IMG/VR virus record: IMGVR_UViG_3300042511_000337
Location: 1-36,184 of that record
Reading direction: 5' to 3' (one strand)
DNA from: a virus
DNA length: 36,184 bases
Part shown: one piece after another, positions 8,495 through 18,157 of the stretch
Numbering within the stretch: the first letter of the stretch is position 1
Layout of the letters: the number at the start of each line of letters is the position of its first letter
Translations under genes and position numbers: made by a program
Notes under the pieces: generated by a model
Told to the model about the DNA's origin: nothing
Seen by the model: only the letters and a program-made list of their open reading frames with translations
Databases searched by the model: none

Positions 8495-8524
8495 AAAAAA
8501 ACCCCCAATTAAGGGGGTTTTTTT
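8495..8524. terminator. Bidirectional intrinsic terminator
   Basis: A perfect inverted repeat of A7C5 (8495-8506) and G5T7 (8513-8524) surrounds the 6-nt loop AATTAA. Read from either strand it gives a GC-rich stem core followed by a U-tract. It lies between the converging ends of the RuvC-like gene (stop 8493) and the 1190-aa gene (stop 8530), so it can end both transcripts. Confidence 0.9.
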
Positions 8525-8529
8525 ATTTA

Positions 8530-11500
8530 TTAACAGAATGGGTATATACAACCTGCAGTAAATGTTGAGTAGTTACTATCAATAACATTACCATTTAATA
8601 ATGTTGCCGATATTCTTATTCTATAATTATGAACCGGATTTGAAGGTGGACAAGGTCCATTCCATCCATTAAAATTATCACCTGAACCATAATCTGTTGG
8701 TTGAACATTACCACTATTCCAATTACCATTTATAGGTATGTTTAATTGGGTCGGGTCAATATCCGTCACCCACCAATGGATGAAATATCCATCAGGACTA
8801 CTACCTGAAGCATCTATATCTTCACAAAGTATTTCATAACTCACAACATTTGAAACATCGAACGAATTTAAAATCCAATTCATCTCAGGAGAGTCATTAA
8901 ATTGGTAACAAAACGATGAATAATACGCTGTTGGAATAACATTTCCTTCAGTATATGTGTTACTGTATAATGTTATTGATGGTTCTCCCTTTTTACAAGT
9001 TGAAAAGATATCAATGTTGTATTGAGTGGTTGATTTTTTATCACACCTAACCGTATACACAAAACCAATTTCACTATTACTACTTGTTTGAGAAAATACT
9101 GATGCTCCATTATACGTAACATTTAAAGTAACCACACTATTAGTTACATTTGGTGTTAATACAATTTTTACAACGTCACCCTCATTTGTACCTAAAGTAC
9201 TAATAAATACATTAGCGTCAAAGGTTGAATCAAATGAATAGATTAAAATATCATTAATATATATATTACCACTTGCGTTAGACCTAGCACAATCACTCCA
9301 ATTTCTTAATTTAGTAGGACAGTTTGATTTAACAGGAACAATAACAGTATCTAACAGTTTAACACATTCTTCACAAGGTTTAACCCCATCACTACCTGTA
9401 TATATTGTTGGCGACACATCGTCAAACCAATTATAATCATAAGTTGTTCCACCCCAATTGTTCTCTAATTGAGCTAAATCACTAGAAATCTCTTTCAATT
9501 CCCAACAAAGTTTATTTGTAAAGTCCAAAATAACACCACCAACAACGTTACCCGGAACCGCAGGAACCGGTTGAATAACTACAGTAGTTTTATTCGGTCT
9601 TTCTCCGCATATTAAATAAGCGTAATACGTTTTCTTAGAAGACGGTGTTGGAGTCATTGTCATTGTTTGAGTTGGGGTTTGAGTTTGAGTTGGAGTATTT
9701 GTCGGAGTTTTAGTTGGAGTCTGAGTAGGAGTTTTAGTTTGAGTAGGGGTTTGAGTATTTGTAGGCGTAACTGTAGCCGTATTTGTTGGTGTTGGTGTTG
9801 GAGTTGGAGGTATAGACCCAATTGTTGGTGTTTGACTTGGAGTATGAGTTGGTGTTTGTGTTTGAGTTGGCGTATTTGTCGGAGTTTTAGTTGGTGTTTG
9901 AGTTTGGGTAGGCGTAACTGTCGTAGTATTTGTAGGAGTAGGTGTTGGTGTAAGACAACCAAATTCACATTCAATATCGTAATCAATTCTCATTTTAATT
10001 AAAACATTAGAATTATGTAACGATTCCGGTTCACAATTTGTTGAGATTGTTATTTCATTTGTTAATGGATTAATATCAACATTTCCCGGACCAATTTGAG
10101 GGCACGATTCAATCAATGATGCGATTGTTGAGTACCATAAATTATCTGAAGGGTAATCCTGCAATGTAGACCCTGTATAGAATGTTGCGGAATTAACACA
10201 GTCACCAATGACTGTTGACGCTGAGAATATTGTTTGAGTTAAAAGACAATTTTCATTCCCTATAATTAATTCGGCATATCCCTCATTTAAATATTGTCTA
10301 GGACCTGAGTAAATTTTCATAGGTTTGTTTAATTCACCTAAACAAACATTAGAATAACCTACTTGGTTTTCGTAGACTTTATCTCCCCTAATACCCATTC
10401 TTTTCGCTTTTGAACACCCTGAACTATCTACAATTCTAACCTCATAATCACCCGGAGGTAAATCAGTTATTTCCATAACAGTAGTTCCAACAGTATCTCC
10501 ATCAAAATATAATGTAAACGGTGGTGTCCCGTTTGTTATATAAGATGTTAACGAACCATTACTATTAATAGAGTCAGTACTTAATAAATGAAAATCAATA
10601 GTATTTGAACCATCAATGGTAAACGGAGATGATTGATTACATAACAATGCGTCTGTCACATTTGCAATATAATTACCTGAAAATAAATTAGTAAAAGTGT
10701 ATGACGTAAATGAAGTTGATATAGATTTACCATTAATTGTATACAAATAAGGTGGAGTTCCACCTGAAGTTATTTCCAATTTAACCGACCCATCTTTTCC
10801 GTTACAAGTTGTTCCGGTTGTGGTAACTGTTAAATCATACACAACATCATTATTAATGACGTAAGTCCCCATAAATACACATAAAGCAGAACCTGAATCA
10901 GATACTGTTAATGAATATGTTCCTGACGATAAAAAATCAAAAATCCAAGTACCACTATCTGATGGTGTTTGACTGTCTGAATTACCGTCAGAATCTGTTA
11001 AAGTAAATGTATAAGGAGCAACCCCACCAAAAACTTGAATAGGACCTATTGCTCCTGATGAATCATTACACTTTGAGTTTCTTGTATTAACAGAAACTGT
11101 AGATATCCCCATAGGAACTTGTAGAGTAACTGTTGCTGTAAACGTACATAACCCGGCATCAGTAACTTGAATTGTAAATCCTCCAGCACCCAATCCACTA
11201 AAGACAACAGTTCTGTCAAAAGTAATATTTGTTACACCATTTGACCCTAAGTAATAAAATGGTGGTGTACCGCCGGTTATAGTTATACTAACTTCACCAT
11301 CACTACTAAAACAAGTCGGTTGTGTTAAATAAGCAACACCAAAACCAACGGGTTCTATTTTACCAACAAACCCACTTTTACTTATACTACATCCTGTATT
11401 ATCTGTAACTGTCACAGAGTATGTCCCTGTCGATAAATTAGAAATAGAATCCCCAACACTACCGTCAGACCATAAATACGTATATGGTGGGTTACCTGTT

Positions 11501-12102
11501 AATCCTGAAATAAACATTTTTCCGGAATTAACTGCACATCCCGCATCGTTTACAATGTAGAAACCATAATCAATTGTTGTTGAATTTTTAATAATACAAG
11601 TCTCAGACTTCCCGGTACAACCACCTCCGTCATCAGCAATCACATAATAAGTTCCATAAGGTATTGTTGTGAATTCAAATGTGTTTGAATATGATGCCCC
11701 TGAGGATACAAACCCTGTTGTATTATTATATAAACTAAAAGTTGATATATCATACGCATTAATTGTTGACGCAATTAGAGAACCATTATTGAACCCACAT
11801 AATGTGTTGGTTGCTGATGTTATTGTAACACAGGTTCCACTAGATATAATAATATTTACCGGTAATATTGTATTGGTTGGAGCACAACTATCAATAATGT
11901 TGAATGAATACGTTCCTGCGGATAAACTTGTTGCGTTATATGTTGTCGCGCTTGGACCTAATGAAATAGTTGTTGCCGATGGTGATAACCATTGGATGGT
12001 ATAATCAGGAGCTTCACCAATAATATCAATGGTGAACGAACCTGAATTAGTATTAGCACAATCTCCTGTTATACTAGCGTTATATGTTAAATTACAAGGC
12101 AT
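8530..12102 (-). CDS. Giant adhesin-like fibre protein with seven SprB-like repeats and Thr-Pro linker (1190 aa)
   Basis: Residues about 15-600 hold seven SprB-type repeats. Each begins near a Cys and an [ND]G segment, has a central GG/NGTPPY or GNPPY motif (for example [13 protein letters not shown] and [11 protein letters not shown]) and ends with [14 protein letters not shown]-like sequence. A linker domain follows (about 600-715), then roughly 100 residues of Thr-Pro repeats (about 716-819; units such as [17 protein letters not shown]), then a Cys-containing C-terminal domain (820-1190) of unknown fold. SprB repeats are known from gliding-motility adhesins and other secreted Bacteroidota proteins, but no signal peptide or sorting domain is present here, so a virion fibre is the likelier identity. 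It is the last gene of the minus-strand structural series, 3 nt after the 1021-aa gene, and ends at the shared terminator. Confidence 0.75.
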   Translation of the reverse strand: MPCNLTYNASITGDCANTNSGSFTIDIIGEAPDYTIQWLSPSATTISLGPSATTYNATSLSAGTYSFNIIDSCAPTNTILPVNIIISSGTCVTITSATNTLCGFNNGSLIASTINAYDISTFSLYNNTTGFVSSGASYSNTFEFTTIPYGTYYVIADDGGGCTGKSETCIIKNSTTIDYGFYIVNDAGCAVNSGKMFISGLTGNPPYTYLWSDGSVGDSISNLSTGTYSVTVTDNTGCSISKSGFVGKIEPVGFGVAYLTQPTCFSSDGEVSITITGGTPPFYYLGSNGVTNITFDRTVVFSGLGAGGFTIQVTDAGLCTFTATVTLQVPMGISTVSVNTRNSKCNDSSGAIGPIQVFGGVAPYTFTLTDSDGNSDSQTPSDSGTWIFDFLSSGTYSLTVSDSGSALCVFMGTYVINNDVVYDLTVTTTGTTCNGKDGSVKLEITSGGTPPYLYTINGKSISTSFTSYTFTNLFSGNYIANVTDALLCNQSSPFTIDGSNTIDFHLLSTDSINSNGSLTSYITNGTPPFTLYFDGDTVGTTVMEITDLPPGDYEVRIVDSSGCSKAKRMGIRGDKVYENQVGYSNVCLGELNKPMKIYSGPRQYLNEGYAELIIGNENCLLTQTIFSASTVIGDCVNSATFYTGSTLQDYPSDNLWYSTIASLIESCPQIGPGNVDINPLTNEITISTNCEPESLHNSNVLIKMRIDYDIECEFGCLTPTPTPTNTTTVTPTQTQTPTKTPTNTPTQTQTPTHTPSQTPTIGSIPPTPTPTPTNTATVTPTNTQTPTQTKTPTQTPTKTPTNTPTQTQTPTQTMTMTPTPSSKKTYYAYLICGERPNKTTVVIQPVPAVPGNVVGGVILDFTNKLCWELKEISSDLAQLENNWGGTTYDYNWFDDVSPTIYTGSDGVKPCEECVKLLDTVIVPVKSNCPTKLRNWSDCARSNASGNIYINDILIYSFDSTFDANVFISTLGTNEGDVVKIVLTPNVTNSVVTLNVTYNGASVFSQTSSNSEIGFVYTVRCDKKSTTQYNIDIFSTCKKGEPSITLYSNTYTEGNVIPTAYYSSFCYQFNDSPEMNWILNSFDVSNVVSYEILCEDIDASGSSPDGYFIHWWVTDIDPTQLNIPINGNWNSGNVQPTDYGSGDNFNGWNGPCPPSNPVHNYRIRISATLLNGNVIDSNYSTFTAGCIYPFC
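9645..9955 (-). repeat. Thr-Pro coding repeat region in the 1190-aa gene
   Basis: About 310 bp of imperfect repeats on the minus strand encode TPT-x units (x = Q, N, K, H). It has two halves with similar order ([13 protein letters not shown], then Q/K/N units) separated by the sequence GSIPP. It lies in inverted orientation relative to the Thr-Pro tracts at 1-200 and 6037-6170. The longest match to the latter that I can find by eye is about 12 bp. Confidence 0.85.
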
Positions 12103-12105
12103 TTT

Positions 12106-15100
12106 TTATTGTGGACAAGTTATATTAAAGTTTATTCCTACATTTATACTTATAGTTGTATTTAGTGGAGAAACAGAACAATTTATGTTCCATATCTTAA
12201 CTTTTGTTGGTGGTGAACCTATTTCATCATTAACTGAACGTTCATAACGATAATCATACCCCATTAATATTAAAGTAGAAAGACTATTATTTAACGCTGT
12301 TTCCCATGCAGATACACAAGGCATCGCATCACTACAAAGGTAACCAACCGGGTTTGAGTATCCTACCCCATCAAAGAACACATCTTGAATAATATTAGTT
12401 CCATTTATACTTATGTCAACAAACCATTCACTAACAATTGTTCCGTCTCTATAACACGACCCAACATCTATTCCATTATCGGTTTCCCACTGATTAATAA
12501 CATCACTAAAAACACCACTAAAACTATCAAATTCCATTACATTTTCCGGATATCGATTACATAAGGTATACCAAACATCACAATTAAGTTGATAAACACT
12601 ACCCGTGAATTTACAAGGTTTACAAATAATTGGTACCAACGCACACCCTCTTTGTCTTCTCCAAACAAATTTTTGTCTATGAAAAATAGAATTCTCTAAT
12701 TTAACACCCGTATTCCAAATTGTAGTTGCCGGAATCATTTGTTCAACTAATCTAATCCAATAATCACCCATACCTTCAACATACTCAATCATTGTTTTGT
12801 ATGTGAAGTTATCATTTGGAATTCCAGCTAAAGATTCTGATTGTAAATAATTCCAATATATTGATGATAACGTTGGATATCCACTTGTTCCACCATCTGT
12901 TGCAAATTGTCTATTTCTAACATTAATTGTGTTTTTCCAAAATGTTTGAGCAAACTCAAAAAAGGTTTCTTTCCTTGGTTGGGGATTAATAAGGGTTGAG
13001 TCAACACCACCGTTATGTGGATAAGACGATACCGGATTAGGGTTACATCTTGTTGGTGCAACATAACCCAAACCTTGATTATTAATTGGGAAGTTGTATT
13101 GTCTTGACATATACCAAACATCGTAAGATAATCCTTGAGAGGGGTTTAAGTATAAATCAATATTTTTAACATTAATAACTAAACCTTCTGCCCCAACATT
13201 ATATAATGCGTTATACCCACCATCTAAATTATTTCTATCCCCAATTTCACTATCAACCCACGTTTTATTGTTATCTACGGCTGTTCTTATGTTATAACCT
13301 AAATCAGTAAATGGGAATGATTTATATACATTCAAATATTCTTGCCCATAAGTAAATGGAGCTAATTTTGTTTGATAATTAGGATTTGAACCTGTGAACA
13401 CACTATTAGTTAAATCCGGTTGTTCTAATGACCTATGTTTTGGTGTTGATTCAAACCAACCAGCACCCATCTGATAAAAATATGTTTCAGAATTACCCGG
13501 TGACATAGGATATCCACTATCACTAATTGGATAATCTCCTTTACTTAAATCAACTTCTTGAAGAACTGATGTTGTTGTAAAACCAGAATATTGAACCCCT
13601 TGTATATTGAATGTATATCCACTCTCTAATGTCGGTAATGTTTTAGAATATGTTCCACCCGATATTTTAGCATATTGAGAGTCGAACTCTGACATATTAA
13701 TTCTTTGGTCAGCTAAACAAACATACTCATTAAAATCAATTAAAGCGTCCGGAGCACCAATTAACCTCATTAAAGTTTCTATGGATTTTCTAGTCCCTTT
13801 TGATTTAAACAAATAGGCGGAATTAAGAACTAAATTCTTATAATATTGGTAGTTTAACTCGTCAGGCGTTTGAGACTGTCCTACACCACTAAAAGCGGAT
13901 TTATCAACATTCTTTTGACCAAATACCGAACCTAAAAAGTCCTCGTTAGTAATTGGGGACATATTTGTCGCCCAACCTAATGTTTGTGATAAATTTTTTA
14001 GTAATTGAGACGGAATATCGTTTCCGGTGTTATAATTCACCGAATTCATATAAGCTAAACCATTAATGAATTTCTTAGTTTCATCAAAACTTCTACCGTA
14101 AATTTGTAATATTTTTTCAATTTTTTGGTCAGAGGTGTCAAATTCTTTAAGTGAATCAGTTGTTAAAAATCTTGAAACAAGATTTGTTTGATATCCATCA
14201 AAAGACAAACTAATCTCATTTAATGTTGTTAAATATATTGTAAAGGAATTGGTTAATATATCCAAATTCCAATTACCATATAACGGCCAAGTCACTAACT
14301 TATTTTGAATATAAAAAGTTCCATCATCGTTTTCATTTGGAACTTGGAAAGTTGCTGTATAAATAGGAACAACATTTCTATTTAATAAAAATCGTTGAAC
14401 TTCATCCAAATCCTCATTAAGAACTCTATTAACCTGATAATCATTTGGTCTAATAACTAAATCATCTTGTGTCTGAGTTTGACCCGGAAAAACATCACCT
14501 TTAAGGTATATTCTAAGGGTTCCTGTAGTTGATGACGTTGTTGGCTCAATATGAGTAACATCAAATCCAACACCACCATAATATAAGGAGTATTTGGCAA
14601 ATTGATTTGTCATATTTCTTAAAGGAGAAACTTGAATCTCTCTTAGTTCTAAATTTCTAGTTGCGTTAACAGTAAAATCAATATCAAAAGGGTTTCTAAT
14701 TCTTGAAATATCTAAATCAATACTTGTTTCATTAACTATTGGATTATATGAAATGTTTGTCGCAGTAGCTCCGGTTAAATAGTTTTCATCCATAAAAGTA
14801 ACCTCCAACGCTGCCGGAAATTTACTAATAATCATTTCAACCGATGTTGAAATTCTTTTAACCATTGAACCGTATGATGTAAAATTAGTTACTTCAGTTA
14901 AATCAAAATTAGGATAAACTTTAAAATTGTTTTCAAATATCACCTTTGATTGAACAACACTATTAACCCCCATACTATCTAAGTTAATAGGGTTTGAGAA
15001 TGCTCCTGTTGTAAAAGTTCTATTTGATTTTTCCTTAACTCCTCTAGTGAACTCAAAATTTCCTTGCGTCAATCCACCCCCCGCAACAAGTTGGAATCCA

Positions 15101-15171
15101 ACTAAATTATCGGAGAATGTACCTGCACCGGATGCTGTCTGTGGTGGACACGTAAATTTTTCTATTGCCAT
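12106..15171 (-). CDS. Baseplate/tail protein with tail-protein-I-like segment (1021 aa)
   Basis: The N-terminal 300 residues are beta-rich (MAIEKFTCPPQTASGAGTFS...). Around residues 330-480 is a helical region containing YYKNLVLNSAYLFKSKGTRK followed by SIETLMRLIGAP. That 'fKSKGTr.sie.ll.l.G' signature is characteristic of baseplate wedge proteins related to P2 gpI and contractile-injection-system counterparts. The C-terminal 200 residues are Cys-rich (for example VPIICKPCKF). It is close in length to T4 gp7 (about 1030 aa), though I cannot show homology from sequence alone. It overlaps by one base with the stop of the 302-aa gene, and the 1190-aa adhesin follows after 3 nt. Proposed role: structural part of the baseplate periphery that may anchor the fibre. 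Confidence 0.65.
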   Translation of the reverse strand: MAIEKFTCPPQTASGAGTFSDNLVGFQLVAGGGLTQGNFEFTRGVKEKSNRTFTTGAFSNPINLDSMGVNSVVQSKVIFENNFKVYPNFDLTEVTNFTSYGSMVKRISTSVEMIISKFPAALEVTFMDENYLTGATATNISYNPIVNETSIDLDISRIRNPFDIDFTVNATRNLELREIQVSPLRNMTNQFAKYSLYYGGVGFDVTHIEPTTSSTTGTLRIYLKGDVFPGQTQTQDDLVIRPNDYQVNRVLNEDLDEVQRFLLNRNVVPIYTATFQVPNENDDGTFYIQNKLVTWPLYGNWNLDILTNSFTIYLTTLNEISLSFDGYQTNLVSRFLTTDSLKEFDTSDQKIEKILQIYGRSFDETKKFINGLAYMNSVNYNTGNDIPSQLLKNLSQTLGWATNMSPITNEDFLGSVFGQKNVDKSAFSGVGQSQTPDELNYQYYKNLVLNSAYLFKSKGTRKSIETLMRLIGAPDALIDFNEYVCLADQRINMSEFDSQYAKISGGTYSKTLPTLESGYTFNIQGVQYSGFTTTSVLQEVDLSKGDYPISDSGYPMSPGNSETYFYQMGAGWFESTPKHRSLEQPDLTNSVFTGSNPNYQTKLAPFTYGQEYLNVYKSFPFTDLGYNIRTAVDNNKTWVDSEIGDRNNLDGGYNALYNVGAEGLVINVKNIDLYLNPSQGLSYDVWYMSRQYNFPINNQGLGYVAPTRCNPNPVSSYPHNGGVDSTLINPQPRKETFFEFAQTFWKNTINVRNRQFATDGGTSGYPTLSSIYWNYLQSESLAGIPNDNFTYKTMIEYVEGMGDYWIRLVEQMIPATTIWNTGVKLENSIFHRQKFVWRRQRGCALVPIICKPCKFTGSVYQLNCDVWYTLCNRYPENVMEFDSFSGVFSDVINQWETDNGIDVGSCYRDGTIVSEWFVDISINGTNIIQDVFFDGVGYSNPVGYLCSDAMPCVSAWETALNNSLSTLILMGYDYRYERSVNDEIGSPPTKVKIWNINCSVSPLNTTISINVGINFNITCPQ

Positions 15172-16079
15172 TATTGGGTTATATTTGTAAAGTTTTTACT
15201 AAAATCTATGTTATTCCCTCTGTCTTGTCTAACTTCATATAATAACTCGTTAAATTGGTCTCTAATCTCATATAAGTTGTATTGTTTGTATATGTTATTA
15301 GCATTATCGTATAGTGTATACACACCATCATCAATAGATTTAGTTTGATTACCATATAAAGCAATAGCCAATGTTGAGAAATCGTGTTCTCCAATTTCAA
15401 TATCCAAAGTTATTGGATTAAAGAAAGTATTTGTTATAATAACATTTTGATTTGGTTGACCAATATATGGTGTGGCGTTTGGCTTATTTGTTGGTGCCGA
15501 AGATGGTGTTAATGTACAAAACAATAAATTAGTGTTATTATCTGTATATCGATATCTAATAGCCTTTTGAGATGAATTTGTTAAGTTTTGAACAACCGGT
15601 TCACAAAAGAATGATGAGGTAATAATTCTAAAGAAATTAGGTATCTTTGTCCCATCAGCATTTAGATATTCAATTCTAAAACCAACTAACCCTTGACTAA
15701 CAAATTTGTTTCTATAAGTAGATGGAACAGAATTTAAATCAAAAATTAATCCTTTAACATTAGGAAGTGCCGATAAAACACCACAATCTAATATTGTTGT
15801 TCTTATTTGAGCAGGTCTAATAAAAATCGTATAAATCCCAATTTGATTAAATTGTTCAGCAGGTAATTTTAAATTATATAAACCACCTAATATCTCAATA
15901 CCATTATTCACACCTGTAGTATCATTATTATAATAAGGTCTTAAAATAGACTTCGCATCCAATTTTGTTAAAACAAAATTATCTGTTTCATCTCTTGATG
16001 GAGTATAATTTAAAATTATCTCAACATCTTCCGGACTTACGTCAGCCGGTCTTATTGTCCCATATGTTCCTGTAGCCAT
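15171..16079 (-). CDS. Structural protein of the baseplate operon, unknown (302 aa)
   Basis: I do not recognise the family. The N-terminus (MATGTYGTIRPADVSPEDVE) is followed by a hydrophilic segment and a long mixed alpha/beta part. The motif IGEHDFSTLAIALYGNQTKS lies near residues 225-245 and a charged C-terminus (NELLYEVRQDRGNNIDFSKN) ends the protein. No transmembrane segment, signal peptide or catalytic motif is visible. The single-base overlap with the 1021-aa gene and the 1-nt gap to the 398-aa gene upstream place it in the baseplate/tail transcription unit, so a virion or assembly role is the best guess. Confidence 0.55.
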   Translation of the reverse strand: MATGTYGTIRPADVSPEDVEIILNYTPSRDETDNFVLTKLDAKSILRPYYNNDTTGVNNGIEILGGLYNLKLPAEQFNQIGIYTIFIRPAQIRTTILDCGVLSALPNVKGLIFDLNSVPSTYRNKFVSQGLVGFRIEYLNADGTKIPNFFRIITSSFFCEPVVQNLTNSSQKAIRYRYTDNNTNLLFCTLTPSSAPTNKPNATPYIGQPNQNVIITNTFFNPITLDIEIGEHDFSTLAIALYGNQTKSIDDGVYTLYDNANNIYKQYNLYEIRDQFNELLYEVRQDRGNNIDFSKNFTNITQ

Positions 16080-16080
16080 A

Positions 16081-17277
16081 TTATATACTATTATTTACAT
16101 TAAAAAATTTATATCCGTATTTGACTAAATCACCTACGTTGTCAACCTCACCCAATCTTTCAACTCTCTCAAGTGCTGAGTTCTTCCCTCGTTCTATAAA
16201 TATGTTGGATTGTACTTCTGCTTCATCAATTATATTCATTAATAAATCATTTTTTACTATTTTTTCACAAACTAACATATCAGAAGTTAAACCCGAAGAT
16301 TTTACAACAAAAATTGTTGTCCCATTTGAATAATCATAGTAATCAATATCATTAATTGTATAGGCGGTATATAAACCATTTGAACTTACTCCTGAATATT
16401 TACCAATCGTACCAGTATTACCCGTCACCCATTGATTAGGTATATATTGAGTCGTTCCATATTGTTTTAAATCACTTAACGATGACATTGTATATCCCGT
16501 TATTAAAAATGGAATTGATGTTATTGGGTTAAATAAATTAATATCATTTAATGTTGCACCACAACTTGAATCTCCACTGAATATATAATCATACGATAAT
16601 AACGTATTTGACCAATTACCACCCGCAGGTTTAAAATAAGCAACCCCTTTAGGATTTGTTATTGTTACACCCGTGAATGGTGTGTTAACCGTTTTTGTTA
16701 TTACATTTGTCCCCCAAGGGCTCATACCTGACATAGTGATTGTATATGCCGTATTATTAGCATAATCATGGTACATTGATGTTGATGTTACCGCACTAAC
16801 TTGCCCATCACCCCAATCAATCTTGTATGTAGAAAACTCCAAATACTTTTTAAACTCAATATCCGATGTATTATAAACATAACACCTTTTTGAGTTTGAA
16901 CTATTGCCCGAAAAGATAAAATTCGTCATAGTTTCTTGTTGTAACACCATACCATCAAATACAGAATAATATCCTATGTCTGTCACAGTTTCTGTTAATA
17001 AAATTGGGATAGTTAATCCGGTTAATAAAGAAGTACCTGATTTGGTTGTCGCCGACGAAATATTAGTAGTGTTTGTACCTCCTGACAAGACTTCTGTCAT
17101 TGACGAATAAATGTAAGATGCCCCCACTAAATCAATTTTAAAGGTTTCTGCAGGAATAATACAACACTTATTAACAATACCTGACCCCGTTATAGTTCCA
17201 GCATTATAATTAACTTTAAAAATGTCTCCACTAATAAATTCCGGTGATATTTTAATATGATAATCTCTTTCTGTCAT
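16081..17277 (-). CDS. PKD-like domain structural protein (398 aa)
   Basis: Residues about 135-200 contain YKIDWGDGQVSAVTS followed by MYHDYANNTAYTITMSGMS, which matches the PKD/Ig-like beta-sandwich signature (WdWGDG ... hxY...G.Y.v.l.v). Such modules mediate protein-protein or protein-sugar contacts in surface proteins. The N-terminal 130 residues are beta-rich. The C-terminal 50 are very different: charged and helical (IFIERGKNSALERVERLGEV, ending VKYGYKFFNVNNSI), as expected for a peptide that docks onto another virion protein. Genes on both sides lie 1 nt away. Inferred role: baseplate-attached appendage or connector with a binding module. Confidence 0.6.
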   Translation of the reverse strand: MTERDYHIKISPEFISGDIFKVNYNAGTITGSGIVNKCCIIPAETFKIDLVGASYIYSSMTEVLSGGTNTTNISSATTKSGTSLLTGLTIPILLTETVTDIGYYSVFDGMVLQQETMTNFIFSGNSSNSKRCYVYNTSDIEFKKYLEFSTYKIDWGDGQVSAVTSTSMYHDYANNTAYTITMSGMSPWGTNVITKTVNTPFTGVTITNPKGVAYFKPAGGNWSNTLLSYDYIFSGDSSCGATLNDINLFNPITSIPFLITGYTMSSLSDLKQYGTTQYIPNQWVTGNTGTIGKYSGVSSNGLYTAYTINDIDYYDYSNGTTIFVVKSSGLTSDMLVCEKIVKNDLLMNIIDEAEVQSNIFIERGKNSALERVERLGEVDNVGDLVKYGYKFFNVNNSI

Positions 17278-17278
17278 A

Positions 17279-18157
17279 TTATGGATTTATATATTCATAC
17301 CATTTTATTGGAACTGATGTTCCTCTTCTTACACTATTATCCCAAACTTCATATGTTTTTTCATTATAATTTAACCTTACCTCATAATAAAAATAAATCT
17401 CAGGGTCAAACATAAATTTTGATGTAATATTACTTTGTGGTGTATTTGTCATTTTAACAAAAACACCCAATCTAGCATCAAAAAATTTTGCTGTCATATA
17501 AAATTTACTAATGTCTAAGAATTTTTTATTTCTTAACCAATATAGAAAGAACCCTTCTTTGTCACCCACATAATCTAACTTAAATGATGGTATTTTAATT
17601 TGAACTGAAGGTTTATACGAACTCACAACTTCTGTTACCGTAAACCCTTGTTGCACAGGTAATATCACTGTAAAATAATTAGTTTGAGTGATAGTATCTT
17701 TACTATCATAAAAATCCAATTTAAAGAAAGATTTAGTAAATGGTTTTACATAATAATATATTTCACTTATGGTAAATCCTTCCGGAACATAACTAGTCAC
17801 CCAATAACTTGACGGAGCAGTTGTTACTAACGAAGATGGATTAACAGGAACCGTTGGAACTAAATTACCATTTGAATCCAACTGTAAGTCACTAAAAAAA
17901 TGAAAATCGTATTTAATATCCGTTTTTGTATCACTACTATACGGTGCGTGAGCAAATCTTAATACTTCAAAATCCCCCGGAAATCCAACAATATCCTCAA
18001 CAACATTTTGTTGATATTCTTCAACGGCATCACCTTGCCCAAGAAAATCCCATTTAATTTCAATCGGTATATTGATATATTTGTCGTCACCTTTTGGTAA
18101 GGTAAATTTATAACTGTTATTATTCACAATCGTCTTTTGTTGGTTGAGCAGCTCCAT
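17279..18157 (-). CDS. Structural protein of the baseplate operon, unknown (292 aa)
   Basis: I do not recognise the family. The sequence is rich in aromatic residues and beta-forming stretches (YFTVILPVQQGFTVTEVVSS; the C-terminus ends GTSVPIKWYEYINP). The start ATG 18157 overlaps the end of the 625-aa gene by 38 nt. A shorter product starting at GTG 18127 (VNNNSYKF) would reduce the overlap to 8 nt and cannot be excluded. The gene downstream begins 1 nt after this stop. Its position among baseplate genes is the only functional clue. It has no membrane or enzymatic signature. Confidence 0.55.
   Translation of the reverse strand: MELLNQQKTIVNNNSYKFTLPKGDDKYINIPIEIKWDFLGQGDAVEEYQQNVVEDIVGFPGDFEVLRFAHAPYSSDTKTDIKYDFHFFSDLQLDSNGNLVPTVPVNPSSLVTTAPSSYWVTSYVPEGFTISEIYYYVKPFTKSFFKLDFYDSKDTITQTNYFTVILPVQQGFTVTEVVSSYKPSVQIKIPSFKLDYVGDKEGFFLYWLRNKKFLDISKFYMTAKFFDARLGVFVKMTNTPQSNITSKFMFDPEIYFYYEVRLNYNEKTYEVWDNSVRRGTSVPIKWYEYINP

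Noticed and set aside
9660-10002. Open frames on both strands across the Thr-Pro region (a Leu/Gln-rich one and a Trp/Cys/Ser-rich one)
   Set aside because: They are shifted or antisense readings of the simple repeat; low-complexity DNA of this kind is open in several frames. Neither has a plausible start region or domain.
1-12102. Diversity-generating retroelement acting on the fibre genes
   Set aside because: No reverse transcriptase and no template/variable repeat pair with A-specific differences was found in the window.
18120-18157. Frameshift joining the 625-aa and 292-aa genes
   Set aside because: The overlap is only 38 nt, each protein has a sensible start or end, and no slippery heptamer with a downstream hairpin was seen.
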